Of a stretch of DNA of 46,716 nucleotides, positions 16,651 to 23,391 are shown one piece after another (within the stretch, counting starts at the first letter, position 1; the number at the start of each line of letters is the position of its first letter). The position numbers and the translations under genes were made by a program. The stretch is taken from NCBI RefSeq assembly GCF_003206715.1, contig NZ_PZJU01000009.1, forward strand, positions 1 to 46,716, read 5' to 3'. This DNA comes from Salinicola peritrichatus. GTDB taxonomy: Bacteria; Pseudomonadota; Gammaproteobacteria; Pseudomonadales; Halomonadaceae. The notes under the pieces were generated by a model. It was not told the DNA's origin. It saw only the letters and a list, made by a program, of their open reading frames with translations, and did no database searches.

Positions 16651-17118
16651 TCAATCGAGCTGGGTCGACGAGGAGCTATTCGGGCGGGTCGGCGTAGAGG
16701 AAGTGCCCGGACTCGGCGCGTCGTTCGGTGACGTCTGGGGGCCGCCATCGCCGGCAGGCGCACTCGGATCGCAGGCGCGGCGGGCGGTGGAAATGGTCGA
16801 GCCGCCATCATTGCCATGGCAGATCGAGCCACCGCCGCTGGGTCGCTCGCGGGTTTCCCGTGGGTAGGTCAGGCCGGGATTGACGTGGATGTCCAGACGC
16901 TTGGGAACGTAATCTGCCCTGCCATCGCGGTCGTTGTCCGGCAGACGAATGCGATGGCCGGTCTTCGGGTCGACCACGGAGACCCCGTCCGCGACCGCCG
17001 AAGGTACCATGCTGATGCCCAGGACGCTGGCGACGAACAACGCGACGACGCCGCGCCGGATGATAGCGAGGCCGGTGCCTGAGTTTCCTCGCGCTTGTGT
17101 CGATTTCGAAAATTGCAT
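16651..17118 (-). CDS. Small secreted protein with an EF-hand-like loop
   Basis: Unrecognised protein of 155 aa. The first 50 residues contain a basic start, a hydrophobic helix (GVVALFVASVLGISMVP) and SAVADG, a likely signal-peptidase I site. The mature part has VVDPKTGHRIRLPDNDRDGR, where DNDRDGRADY resembles a calcium-binding DxDxDG loop. A low-complexity tail rich in Gly, Ser, Pro and Thr follows. GGAGGTG lies just before the ATG at 17118, a strong ribosome site. Export to the periplasm is inferred; function unknown. One loop alone does not prove calcium binding. Confidence 0.65.
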   Translation of the reverse strand: MQFSKSTQARGNSGTGLAIIRRGVVALFVASVLGISMVPSAVADGVSVVDPKTGHRIRLPDNDRDGRADYVPKRLDIHVNPGLTYPRETRERPSGGGSICHGNDGGSTISTARRACDPSAPAGDGGPQTSPNDAPSPGTSSTPTRPNSSSSTQLD

Positions 17119-17182
17119 GATCCACCTCCGGGTGGAAGGCCGTTGACTCAGCATAGCGCATGCCAAGACTGCTATTGCCTCC

Positions 17183-18046
17183 CTAGTTCGATTGCCGCAG
17201 CCAGTCCCATAGCGCCGCCGCCGGCTCGCGCAGTTGGCGACTGGCGGGGCGTACCAGCCAGAACGCTTCGTTGGTCGCCATGTCGAGATCGAATGGCGCC
17301 ACCAGATCACGACTGGCCTCGAGCAGGCGCCGGTGGGAGAGCGCGATACCGCCATCGTAGGAGGCCAGCGCCAGGGTGGTGACATGGGTATCGCAGATCA
17401 TGGCCCGGCAACGCTGTTCCAAACCGGCGACCCCAGCCAGCACCAGCCAGCGTGGCCAGCCGGCGGCGAAACCGGCCGCGTGCAGCAGTGTCTCGCCGGC
17501 GAGGTCCGCGGGGGATTTGAGCCGAGCAGCCACCGCGCTGGAGCAGACCGGCAGCAAGCGCTCCTCGCCCAGGCACTCGGCGGTCATGTCGCTCCAGCCG
17601 CCATGTCCGTAACGAATCTCCAGATCCGCGCCCTCGGCACCGAAATCGTCCGACCAGATCGCGCTCACCAGACGCAGGGTGACGTCGGGCCGAACTTGCT
17701 GGAAGCTCAGCAGGCGCGGCACCAGCCAGGTTTGCTGCATCGCCGGCGTTGCTCTCAGCGTCACCGGCGCCCCCGGGCTGGGGCCGAACACTTCCGAGGT
17801 GCCCTCGGCCAGACGCGTGAAGGCTTCCTGGACACTCGGCAGCCAGGCCCGCCCGGCCGGGGTCAGCGCCAGGCTGCGCGGGTAGCGCACGAACAGCGGC
17901 TGACCGACGCGATCCTCCAATAAGCGGATGCGCTGGCTGATCGCCGACTGAGTCACGCCCAGTTCGCGCCCGGCTGCGGTGAAACTCAGGGTTCGCGCTG
18001 CCGCCTCGAACGCTTGTAGCCATAACACCGGGGGCAATTCGGACAT
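17183..18046 (-). CDS. LysR-family transcriptional regulator (GcvA-like)
   Basis: Regulator of 287 aa. The winged HTH is complete: LQAFEAAARTLSFTAAGREL followed by GVTQSAISQRIRLLEDRVG, then LFVRYPRSLALTPAGRAWLP. The C-terminal two-lobed effector domain follows. The wording resembles the GcvA-type subgroup. It is divergent from the betaine-type binding protein gene, with 336 bases of leader DNA between them, so that gene is its most likely target; this is inference from position. Confidence 0.9.
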   Translation of the reverse strand: MSELPPVLWLQAFEAAARTLSFTAAGRELGVTQSAISQRIRLLEDRVGQPLFVRYPRSLALTPAGRAWLPSVQEAFTRLAEGTSEVFGPSPGAPVTLRATPAMQQTWLVPRLLSFQQVRPDVTLRLVSAIWSDDFGAEGADLEIRYGHGGWSDMTAECLGEERLLPVCSSAVAARLKSPADLAGETLLHAAGFAAGWPRWLVLAGVAGLEQRCRAMICDTHVTTLALASYDGGIALSHRRLLEASRDLVAPFDLDMATNEAFWLVRPASRQLREPAAALWDWLRQSN

Positions 18047-18179
18047 ATCGCTCTCTCATCTTTGGTCTAATAGCCAAAGTCGGGCATTAGCCATGCTTGG
18101 GCTTAGCGGCCAGATTAATCGTTTGTCAGAGCCTGGCGCAATCCGCATCCTAGAGACACTGAAAGAAACACGCCGTTAA

Positions 18180-18330
18180 CAACGACGATGGTGGAGAATC
18201 ATCGAGGAGAAGTTCTTGTCATCCGGTAACGTCTTCGATGCCATCGCATCTACGGGTGCCGTCGCGATGAGAATCCAACGGTTTTGTCGCCGTTGATACG
18301 AGCCGCTCGGGAGACCGGGCGGCTTTTCTG
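18180..18330 (+). ncRNA. Candidate structured leader or attenuator RNA upstream of the binding-protein gene
   Basis: The 336-base stretch before the binding-protein gene contains a run of inverted repeats ending in a terminator. They are CATCGAGG/CTTCGATG (18200-18207 with 18233-18240), CATCGC/GCGATG (18242-18247 with 18264-18269), GATGC/GCATC (18237-18241 with 18246-18250), and CAACGG/CCGTTG (18276-18281 with 18290-18295). The second and third pairings compete, as in an attenuator or riboswitch. It matches no riboswitch class that I recognise. A stand-alone small RNA is the alternative. Confidence 0.4.
18302..18327 (+). terminator. Intrinsic terminator in the leader, upstream of the binding-protein ATG
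   Basis: GCCGCTCGG (18302-18310) and CCGGGCGGC (18315-18323) pair over nine bases with one G-U, around a GAGA loop, and TTTTCT follows. It lies 56 bases before the downstream start codon. It would end transcription before the gene unless readthrough is controlled or a promoter lies after it. Confidence 0.65.
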
Positions 18331-18382
18331 CATGGTCCGCTGCCAACGGGATCATCGATCAGGGAATCACAGGAGACAACAA

Positions 18383-19324
18383 ATGCAACCTGCCAAACCC
18401 CTATTCGCCCTCACGCTGAGCGCCGGCCTGAGTTTCCTGGCCGCGACTCAGGTCCAAGCAGCCGACGACAGTGTCGTTTTCGGCGTTCCGGCCTGGCCGG
18501 GGATTACCGTCAAGACCGAGATCGCTCGTCAACTATTGGAACCGCTGGGCTATCAGAGCCAGGCTCAGGATATCGGCCTGCAGGTGATCTACCAGGGCCT
18601 GGATTCCGGTGACGTCGACGTCTTTCTCGGCGCCTGGCTGCCAGCGCAAAATCCGATGCTCGAGCCACTCGAAGCCGACGGCAGCATCCAACGTCTGGCG
18701 ACCAACGTCACCGGCGCGCAGATGACGCTCGCCGTGCCGGACTACGTCTACGACCAGGGCATCACTTCGTTCGCCGACCTGGACTCGCATCGTGACGAGT
18801 TCAAGGGCGAAATCTACGGCTTCGGTGCCGGTTCCGCCGCCAGCGAGATCCTCAACAAGGCGATCGACGAGGATACCTGGGGGCTCGGCGACTGGACACT
18901 GGTCGATACCAGTACCGTGGGCATGTTGAGCGCCGCCAAGAGCGCCATCGCCAATCACGAGCCCATCGTCTGGGTCGGCTGGAAACCGCACTGGATGAAC
19001 CTCGAACTGCCGATGCGCTACCTGAGCGACGAGAAGAACCTGTTCGGCGAAGGCAATGGCGCCAGCGATGTGCGTACGCTGATGGCCAGCGACTATGCCG
19101 AGGCCAACCCTAACCTGGTGACCTTCTTCAACCAGTTCTCGTTTACCTCTGCGGAGCAGAGCTGGATGATCCAGCAATATGGCCTGGACGAGAAACCGGT
19201 GGCAGAGGTCGCCAAGACCTGGATCGAGGAGCATCCGGATCGTGTGGAATCCATGCTGAAGGATGTGACTACTCTGGATGGCGAGCCCGCATGGCCCGAG
19301 GTCAAGAAGACTTTCTCTTTCTGA
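18383..19324 (+). CDS. Glycine betaine/choline-type ABC transporter substrate-binding protein
   Basis: Periplasmic binding protein of 313 aa from the OpuAC/ProX/ChoX family. A signal peptide ends near TQVQAADD. The mature protein starts VVFGVPAWPGITVKTEIARQ, and aromatic residues expected to cage a quaternary amine occur in GVPAWPG, FLGAWLPAQ and WVGWKPHW. AGGAG at 18371 supports the start. No ATPase or permease is adjacent, so it must work with a transporter encoded elsewhere or act as an extra binding protein. Osmoprotectant uptake fits a halotolerant host; the ligand is inferred. Confidence 0.88.
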   Translation: MQPAKPLFALTLSAGLSFLAATQVQAADDSVVFGVPAWPGITVKTEIARQLLEPLGYQSQAQDIGLQVIYQGLDSGDVDVFLGAWLPAQNPMLEPLEADGSIQRLATNVTGAQMTLAVPDYVYDQGITSFADLDSHRDEFKGEIYGFGAGSAASEILNKAIDEDTWGLGDWTLVDTSTVGMLSAAKSAIANHEPIVWVGWKPHWMNLELPMRYLSDEKNLFGEGNGASDVRTLMASDYAEANPNLVTFFNQFSFTSAEQSWMIQQYGLDEKPVAEVAKTWIEEHPDRVESMLKDVTTLDGEPAWPEVKKTFSF

Positions 19325-19380
19325 ATCAAAGCGCAGGAATCGAGGTGCAAGGCAGAAGCGGCGCTAGCAAAAAAGCGTTA

Positions 19381-19498
19381 CAAATTCGTGCCGATTTTTT
19401 TGACCCCTCTCGGAACTATTGGAACACCCGGCACTCTGAGTAGGTGTTCCCTTGAATGATCCCTTACTTGCCCACCATCCCCTGGTGGGCATTTTTTT
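19381..19498 (+). ncRNA. Candidate small RNA or 3'UTR with two hairpins and a terminator
   Basis: After the binding-protein stop a compact structure is seen: GGAACACC/GGTGTTCC (19421-19428 with 19443-19450), a short AT-rich linker, then a strong terminator. A T-rich run at about 19394-19401 follows a weaker hairpin. Two stem-loops ending in a U-tract are typical of Hfq-type small RNAs or of 3'UTR-derived RNAs. No promoter is clear, so it may simply be the processed 3' end of the upstream mRNA. Confidence 0.35.
19470..19498 (+). terminator. Strong rho-independent terminator
   Basis: GCCCACCA (19470-19477) and TGGTGGGC (19483-19490) form a perfect eight-base stem around TCCCC, followed by A and seven Ts. 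It closes the binding-protein transcript or the candidate small RNA. Confidence 0.9.
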
Positions 19499-19545
19499 AC
19501 CCGTGTCCCCTGTCGCGCCTGGACTGCCGAATTCCGGTGGCGCCT

Positions 19546-20472
19546 TCAGGGCAGCGCAGGCACGCGGCCGGCCATCTCCGCGATCATGAAGTCGACGAAG
19601 CGTTTGACCCGGGCACTGCCCCGCGACCGGGCCACATAGAGCAGATGGAAATCCGCGCGAATCCCCCGCCATTCGGGAAGCAGCGCCACCAACTCGCCGC
19701 GCGCCAATGGTTCATGTACGTCCCACCATGAGCGCAACAAGACCCCATGTCCGTCGAGCGCCATGCGAGTCATCGCTTCGCCATCGTTGCTCGCAAGCCG
19801 CCCGTGAACCCGTACCGAACGCTGCGCGCGGGAGCCGTCGGCGGCCTCGAACCGCCACAATGAATAGTCGTTGTCGTTCTCACGCACGATCAGGCAACGA
19901 TGGGCGCCGAGGTCCTCGAGGCGTTCGAGCGGCGGCGCCTGCCGGAGATAGCGCGGTGCGGCGCACAGGATTCTGCGATTGGCGAGCAACCGCCTGGCGA
20001 TCCAGCGGGAGTCCGGTGGCTCACCGACGCGGATGTTGATATCGAATCCCTGCTCGTCGAGACCGAGAGGAAAATTGGTCAATTCGAGCAGTAGTTCCAA
20101 CTGAGGATGCTGTTCGGCAAAACGCGATATCAGCGGCGCGACATGGCGGCGTCCGAAGCCGAAGGTGGCATTGATGCGCAGCCGGCCCGACAGTGACGCC
20201 CGCTGGTCGCGCAATGAATTCTCGAGATCGCCGAGATCGTCGAGAATCACCGCGCCCCGCGCGAGATAGCGCTCGCCTTCCGGGGTCAGTGTCAGCCGCC
20301 GGGTCGTGCGCGCTGCCAGAGAGACGCCCAGACGCGACTCCAGTTGCTGCAGACGCTTGCTCACCGCCGACAACGATAGCCCGAGTTCACGGGCGGCGCC
20401 GGTCAGGCTGCCCGCTTGCGCAATGTGCTGGAAAAAAGCGAGATCGTCGAGTGACGACACCTTATTCTCCAC
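19546..20472 (-). CDS. LysR-family transcriptional regulator (CrgA-like)
   Basis: Regulator of 308 aa starting at a GTG. The HTH reads FFQHIAQAGSLTGAARELGL then SLSAVSKRLQQLESRLG, with the wing AARTTRRLTLTPEG. The effector domain has the INATFGFGRRHVAPLI and WRFEAADG patterns common in the CrgA-like subgroup. It is divergent from a two-gene unit (dehalogenase-like hydrolase and dicarboxylate dehydrogenase) with 94 bases between starts, so it probably regulates that unit. A second GTG lies four codons in. Confidence 0.9.
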   Translation of the reverse strand: MENKVSSLDDLAFFQHIAQAGSLTGAARELGLSLSAVSKRLQQLESRLGVSLAARTTRRLTLTPEGERYLARGAVILDDLGDLENSLRDQRASLSGRLRINATFGFGRRHVAPLISRFAEQHPQLELLLELTNFPLGLDEQGFDINIRVGEPPDSRWIARRLLANRRILCAAPRYLRQAPPLERLEDLGAHRCLIVRENDNDYSLWRFEAADGSRAQRSVRVHGRLASNDGEAMTRMALDGHGVLLRSWWDVHEPLARGELVALLPEWRGIRADFHLLYVARSRGSARVKRFVDFMIAEMAGRVPALP

Positions 20473-20566
20473 TTGTATTCAAGAGTTGGTTGCATCATAG
20501 CCCGATTATCTCTCCTTCGTCAGACACTACACTGATGGCATCGATCCCAAACGGAACGGGCGAGTC

Positions 20567-21448
20567 ATGTTCGAAGGTTTTCGCGTTTTCGATATCGCAG
20601 TGGAAGAAGGCGTTTCCATCCATGGCGTGACCGGCGGCAAAGGCCCGCCGCTGTTGTTGCTTCACGGCCATCCGCAGACCCATACCATCTGGCACCGCCT
20701 CGCCCTGCGACTCGCCGAACGTTATACGGTGGTCGCCACCGATCTGCGCGGCTACGGCGACTCCAGCAAACCGCCCGGCGACGAGCAGCACGTCGCTTAC
20801 AGCAAGCGGCGCATGGCGGCGGACCAGGTCGCCGTCATGCGGGCGCTGGGCTTCGAGCATTTCTACCTGTGTGGCCACGATCGCGGCGGTCGGGTCGCCC
20901 ACCGGCTGGCGCTCGATCACGCCGAACGGGTCGACAAGCTGATGGTGCTGGATATCGCGCCGACGCTGGCGATGTATGAAGCCACCGACCTCGCCTTCGC
21001 CACGGCCTATTGGCACTGGTTCTTCCTGATTCAGCCGACGCCGCTGCCGGAGTCGTGGATCGAGACCTCGCCGGCCAACTATGTCACGCGAATCATGGGC
21101 GGACGCCATGCGGGGCTGGCGCCTTTCGATCCCCGCGCCATCGCCGAATATCAACGCTGCCTCGCCCTGCCCGGCGCGGCTCACGGACTCTGCGAGGACT
21201 ATCGCGCTTCGCGAACCATCGATCTGGAACACGATCGTGCCGATCGCGATGCCGGCCGCTATCTGACGATGCCGCTCAAGGCGCTGTGGGGCGAATTCGG
21301 CACCATCGGACGCTGCTTCGACGCACTGAAAGAGTGGCGCGCGGTCTCCGACAGCGACGTCAGTGGCGGTGCGCTGCCTTGCGGCCACTATCTTCCCGAG
21401 GAAGCCCCGGACGCGGTCTTCCAGCATCTCAGCGACTTCATGAGGTAA
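20567..21448 (+). CDS. Haloacetate-dehalogenase-like alpha/beta hydrolase
   Basis: Alpha/beta hydrolase of 293 aa closely patterned on fluoroacetate dehalogenases. The nucleophile elbow is GHDRGGR with aspartate as nucleophile and the two arginines that bind the substrate carboxylate. The halide pocket region AYWHWFFLIQP keeps the His-Trp pair, the oxyanion loop is HGHPQTHTIW, and the histidine is in LPCGHYLPEE. In characterised members this set hydrolyses haloacetates to glycolate. Here the next gene, eight bases downstream, is a tartrate/D-malate-type dehydrogenase, so a hydroxy-acid pathway is likely. Activity on fluoroacetate is inferred, not shown. Confidence 0.85.
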   Translation: MFEGFRVFDIAVEEGVSIHGVTGGKGPPLLLLHGHPQTHTIWHRLALRLAERYTVVATDLRGYGDSSKPPGDEQHVAYSKRRMAADQVAVMRALGFEHFYLCGHDRGGRVAHRLALDHAERVDKLMVLDIAPTLAMYEATDLAFATAYWHWFFLIQPTPLPESWIETSPANYVTRIMGGRHAGLAPFDPRAIAEYQRCLALPGAAHGLCEDYRASRTIDLEHDRADRDAGRYLTMPLKALWGEFGTIGRCFDALKEWRAVSDSDVSGGALPCGHYLPEEAPDAVFQHLSDFMR

Positions 21449-21455
21449 TCTCATC

Positions 21456-22541
21456 ATGGCTCAAGACAAGACTCACAAGATCGCGGTCATTCCCGGCGAC
21501 GGCATCGGTATCGAAGTGGTCCCGGAGGGCCTGCGCGCGCTCGAAGAGGCCGCCAAACGCTTCGCTGTCCAGCTCGAATTCGAGCATTTCGAGTTCGGCA
21601 GCTGCGACTACTATCTGCAACACGGCCAGATGCTGCCGGACGACTGGTTCGAAACGCTGTCACGCTTCGATGCCATCTTCTATGGTGCGGTGGGCTGGCC
21701 GGAAAAGGTGCCGGATCACGTTTCGCTGTGGGGCTCCCTGCTGCAGTTCCGCCGCCACTTCGACCAGTACATCAACCTGCGCCCCTGCCGTTTGATGCCC
21801 GGCATCAAGAGCCCGCTGGCCGACCGCGAACCCGGCGATATCGACTTCTACGTGGTGCGCGAAAACACCGAGGGCGAGTACTCGAGCATTGGTGGCAAGA
21901 TCTTCGAAGGTACCGAGCGTGAAACGGTGATGCAGGAAACCGTGATGACCCGTACCGGGGTCGACCGGGTGCTCAAATACGCCTTCGAACTGGCCCAGAG
22001 CCGGCCGCGCAAGAAGCTGACCTCGGCAACCAAGTCCAATGGCATTTCGATCACCATGCCCTACTGGGACGAGCGGGTGAAAGCGATGGCCAAAAGCTAT
22101 CCGGACGTCAGCGTCGACCAGTTCCACATCGACATTCTCACAGCCAATTTCGTGCTGCATCCGGACTGGTTCGATGTCGTCGTCGCCAGCAACCTGTTCG
22201 GCGACATTCTCTCCGACCTCGGCCCCGCCTGTACCGGCACCATCGGCGTGGCTCCTTCGGCCAACATCAATCCGGAAGGCAAGTTCCCGAGCCTGTTCGA
22301 ACCGGTTCACGGCAGCGCGCCGGACATCGCCGGCAAGGGCATTGCCAACCCGATCGGTCAGATCTGGTGCGGCGCGATGATGCTGGAGCATCTAGGCCAC
22401 CAGGACGCGGGCGAGGCGATCGTCGGCGCTATCGAGAAAGTGCTAGCCAACGACGACAAGTCGGCGCTGACGCCGGATCTCAAGGGCCAGGGAACGACGG
22501 AAAGTCTAGGCAAGGCGATCGCTGCAGCGATTGAGAAATAG
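21456..22541 (+). CDS. Tartrate dehydrogenase/D-malate dehydrogenase (decarboxylating)
   Basis: Beta-decarboxylating dehydrogenase of 361 aa from the isocitrate/isopropylmalate dehydrogenase superfamily. It opens with HKIAVIPGDGIGIEVVPEG. The substrate-binding arginines are in LLQFRRHFDQYINLRPCRL, VVRENTEGEYSSIGG marks the tartrate/D-malate branch (TtuC/DmlA), and the metal aspartates lie in SNLFGDILSDLGP. It uses NAD and a divalent metal to oxidise tartrate or D-malate. It is co-directional with and eight bases from the hydrolase gene. TtuC and DmlA cannot be told apart from sequence alone. Confidence 0.92.
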   Translation: MAQDKTHKIAVIPGDGIGIEVVPEGLRALEEAAKRFAVQLEFEHFEFGSCDYYLQHGQMLPDDWFETLSRFDAIFYGAVGWPEKVPDHVSLWGSLLQFRRHFDQYINLRPCRLMPGIKSPLADREPGDIDFYVVRENTEGEYSSIGGKIFEGTERETVMQETVMTRTGVDRVLKYAFELAQSRPRKKLTSATKSNGISITMPYWDERVKAMAKSYPDVSVDQFHIDILTANFVLHPDWFDVVVASNLFGDILSDLGPACTGTIGVAPSANINPEGKFPSLFEPVHGSAPDIAGKGIANPIGQIWCGAMMLEHLGHQDAGEAIVGAIEKVLANDDKSALTPDLKGQGTTESLGKAIAAAIEK

Positions 22542-22549
22542 GAGCTACA

Positions 22550-22577
22550 GGCGTGGCGATGCCCACATGGCCACGCC
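22550..22577. terminator. Hairpin between convergent genes, no T-tract
   Basis: GGCGTGGC (22550-22557) and GCCACGCC (22570-22577) pair perfectly around a 12-base loop, between the stops of the convergent dehydrogenase and acyltransferase genes. There is no U-tract on either side, so it may be a weak or factor-dependent terminator serving both transcripts. Confidence 0.4.
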
Positions 22578-22588
22578 GACTTGCCAGC

Positions 22589-23368
22589 TCAATAAGGAGA
22601 ACAAACGGGCCTTCCAATCAAATGGTGCAACGAACTGACTTCCAAAGCATATTGCACTGTTAGATCTTCTTTTATTACAGCATAGAGTTGTCTTACAGAT
22701 TCACGTAATTCATTTTCAGCATTTCTCTGATCAATATAAAAAGCAGCCCTTTGACCACGAAACTGCATAGGCCGGCTCACCTGTTCAAATTTTAATCCCG
22801 TTCTGGCCAGTAAGCGATAGAAGCGGTTTTCCATCATGGCCAATACGTGATGTCTTTGCGCAATCCCCGTCAGAGCGGTCGCGCAGAGGAACAGGCTGAC
22901 GCCAATCAACGGAAACACACGGCGCTCCTGTTTGGTGAATACTAACTCACCCAGGCCAGTAACGGCCGACTCTCTCTGCTTGTGCATTTGAGTACGGAAA
23001 TATCGAGGTATCGCAATTCGAGAAATTTCACATAGACTATTACGATCGATTGATCTGCGTCCCCACTCGACGACGGCATCAAACTGACGGCAATGCTCCT
23101 CGATTGGCAGTTGAGAAAATTTGGCTGAGGAAGCATCGGGAATCACGACCCGCATACAACCGGCAGCCAGTCCGGTAGATCGATGCTCAATCAAGCAATG
23201 AAGAGATCGCGTATCGAACTCATCCCTCTCGATACGATCTTTGAGATTGAGAGGTTCATACCCCAACTCTTCACAATAAACTTGATGCCGCAGCGAGAAA
23301 ACACGATCTTTCTCATCTGCTGTTGTTGCCAAAATGACCTGAAAACGATCCAGGAATTCATCTATCAT
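22589..23368 (-). CDS. PEP-CTERM/exosortase-associated acyltransferase (LuxI-superfamily)
   Basis: Protein of 259 aa resembling the PEP-CTERM/exosortase system-associated acyltransferases, a branch of the LuxI/N-acyl amino acid synthase superfamily. LuxI-type signature residues are visible in order: RHQVYCEELGY (Arg, aromatic), ERDEFDTRSLHCL (Glu-x-Asp-x-x-Asp), AGCMRVV (Arg) and CEISRIAIPR (Glu-x-Ser-Arg). It is the last gene of a four-gene operon, 23 bases after the GGDEF-EAL gene, with an AGGGGG ribosome site. No exosortase or PEP-CTERM protein is in the window. Base composition is clearly lower in GC than the flanking genes. The product could be an N-acyl compound used as a signal or surface modification; this is inference. 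Confidence 0.8.
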   Translation of the reverse strand: MIDEFLDRFQVILATTADEKDRVFSLRHQVYCEELGYEPLNLKDRIERDEFDTRSLHCLIEHRSTGLAAGCMRVVIPDASSAKFSQLPIEEHCRQFDAVVEWGRRSIDRNSLCEISRIAIPRYFRTQMHKQRESAVTGLGELVFTKQERRVFPLIGVSLFLCATALTGIAQRHHVLAMMENRFYRLLARTGLKFEQVSRPMQFRGQRAAFYIDQRNAENELRESVRQLYAVIKEDLTVQYALEVSSLHHLIGRPVCSPY

Positions 23369-23391
23369 TGCAGCCCCCTGCCCTTTGGTTA

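Noticed and set aside
20567-21448. Epoxide hydrolase or haloalkane dehalogenase
   Set aside because: GHDRGGR with two arginines plus YWHWFF matches haloacetate dehalogenases; the epoxide-hydrolase tyrosine cap pattern was not evident.
22589-23368. Calling the acyltransferase a true AHL synthase (luxI)
   Set aside because: Length (259 aa versus about 200) and the overall pattern match the exosortase-associated group; no luxR gene is adjacent.
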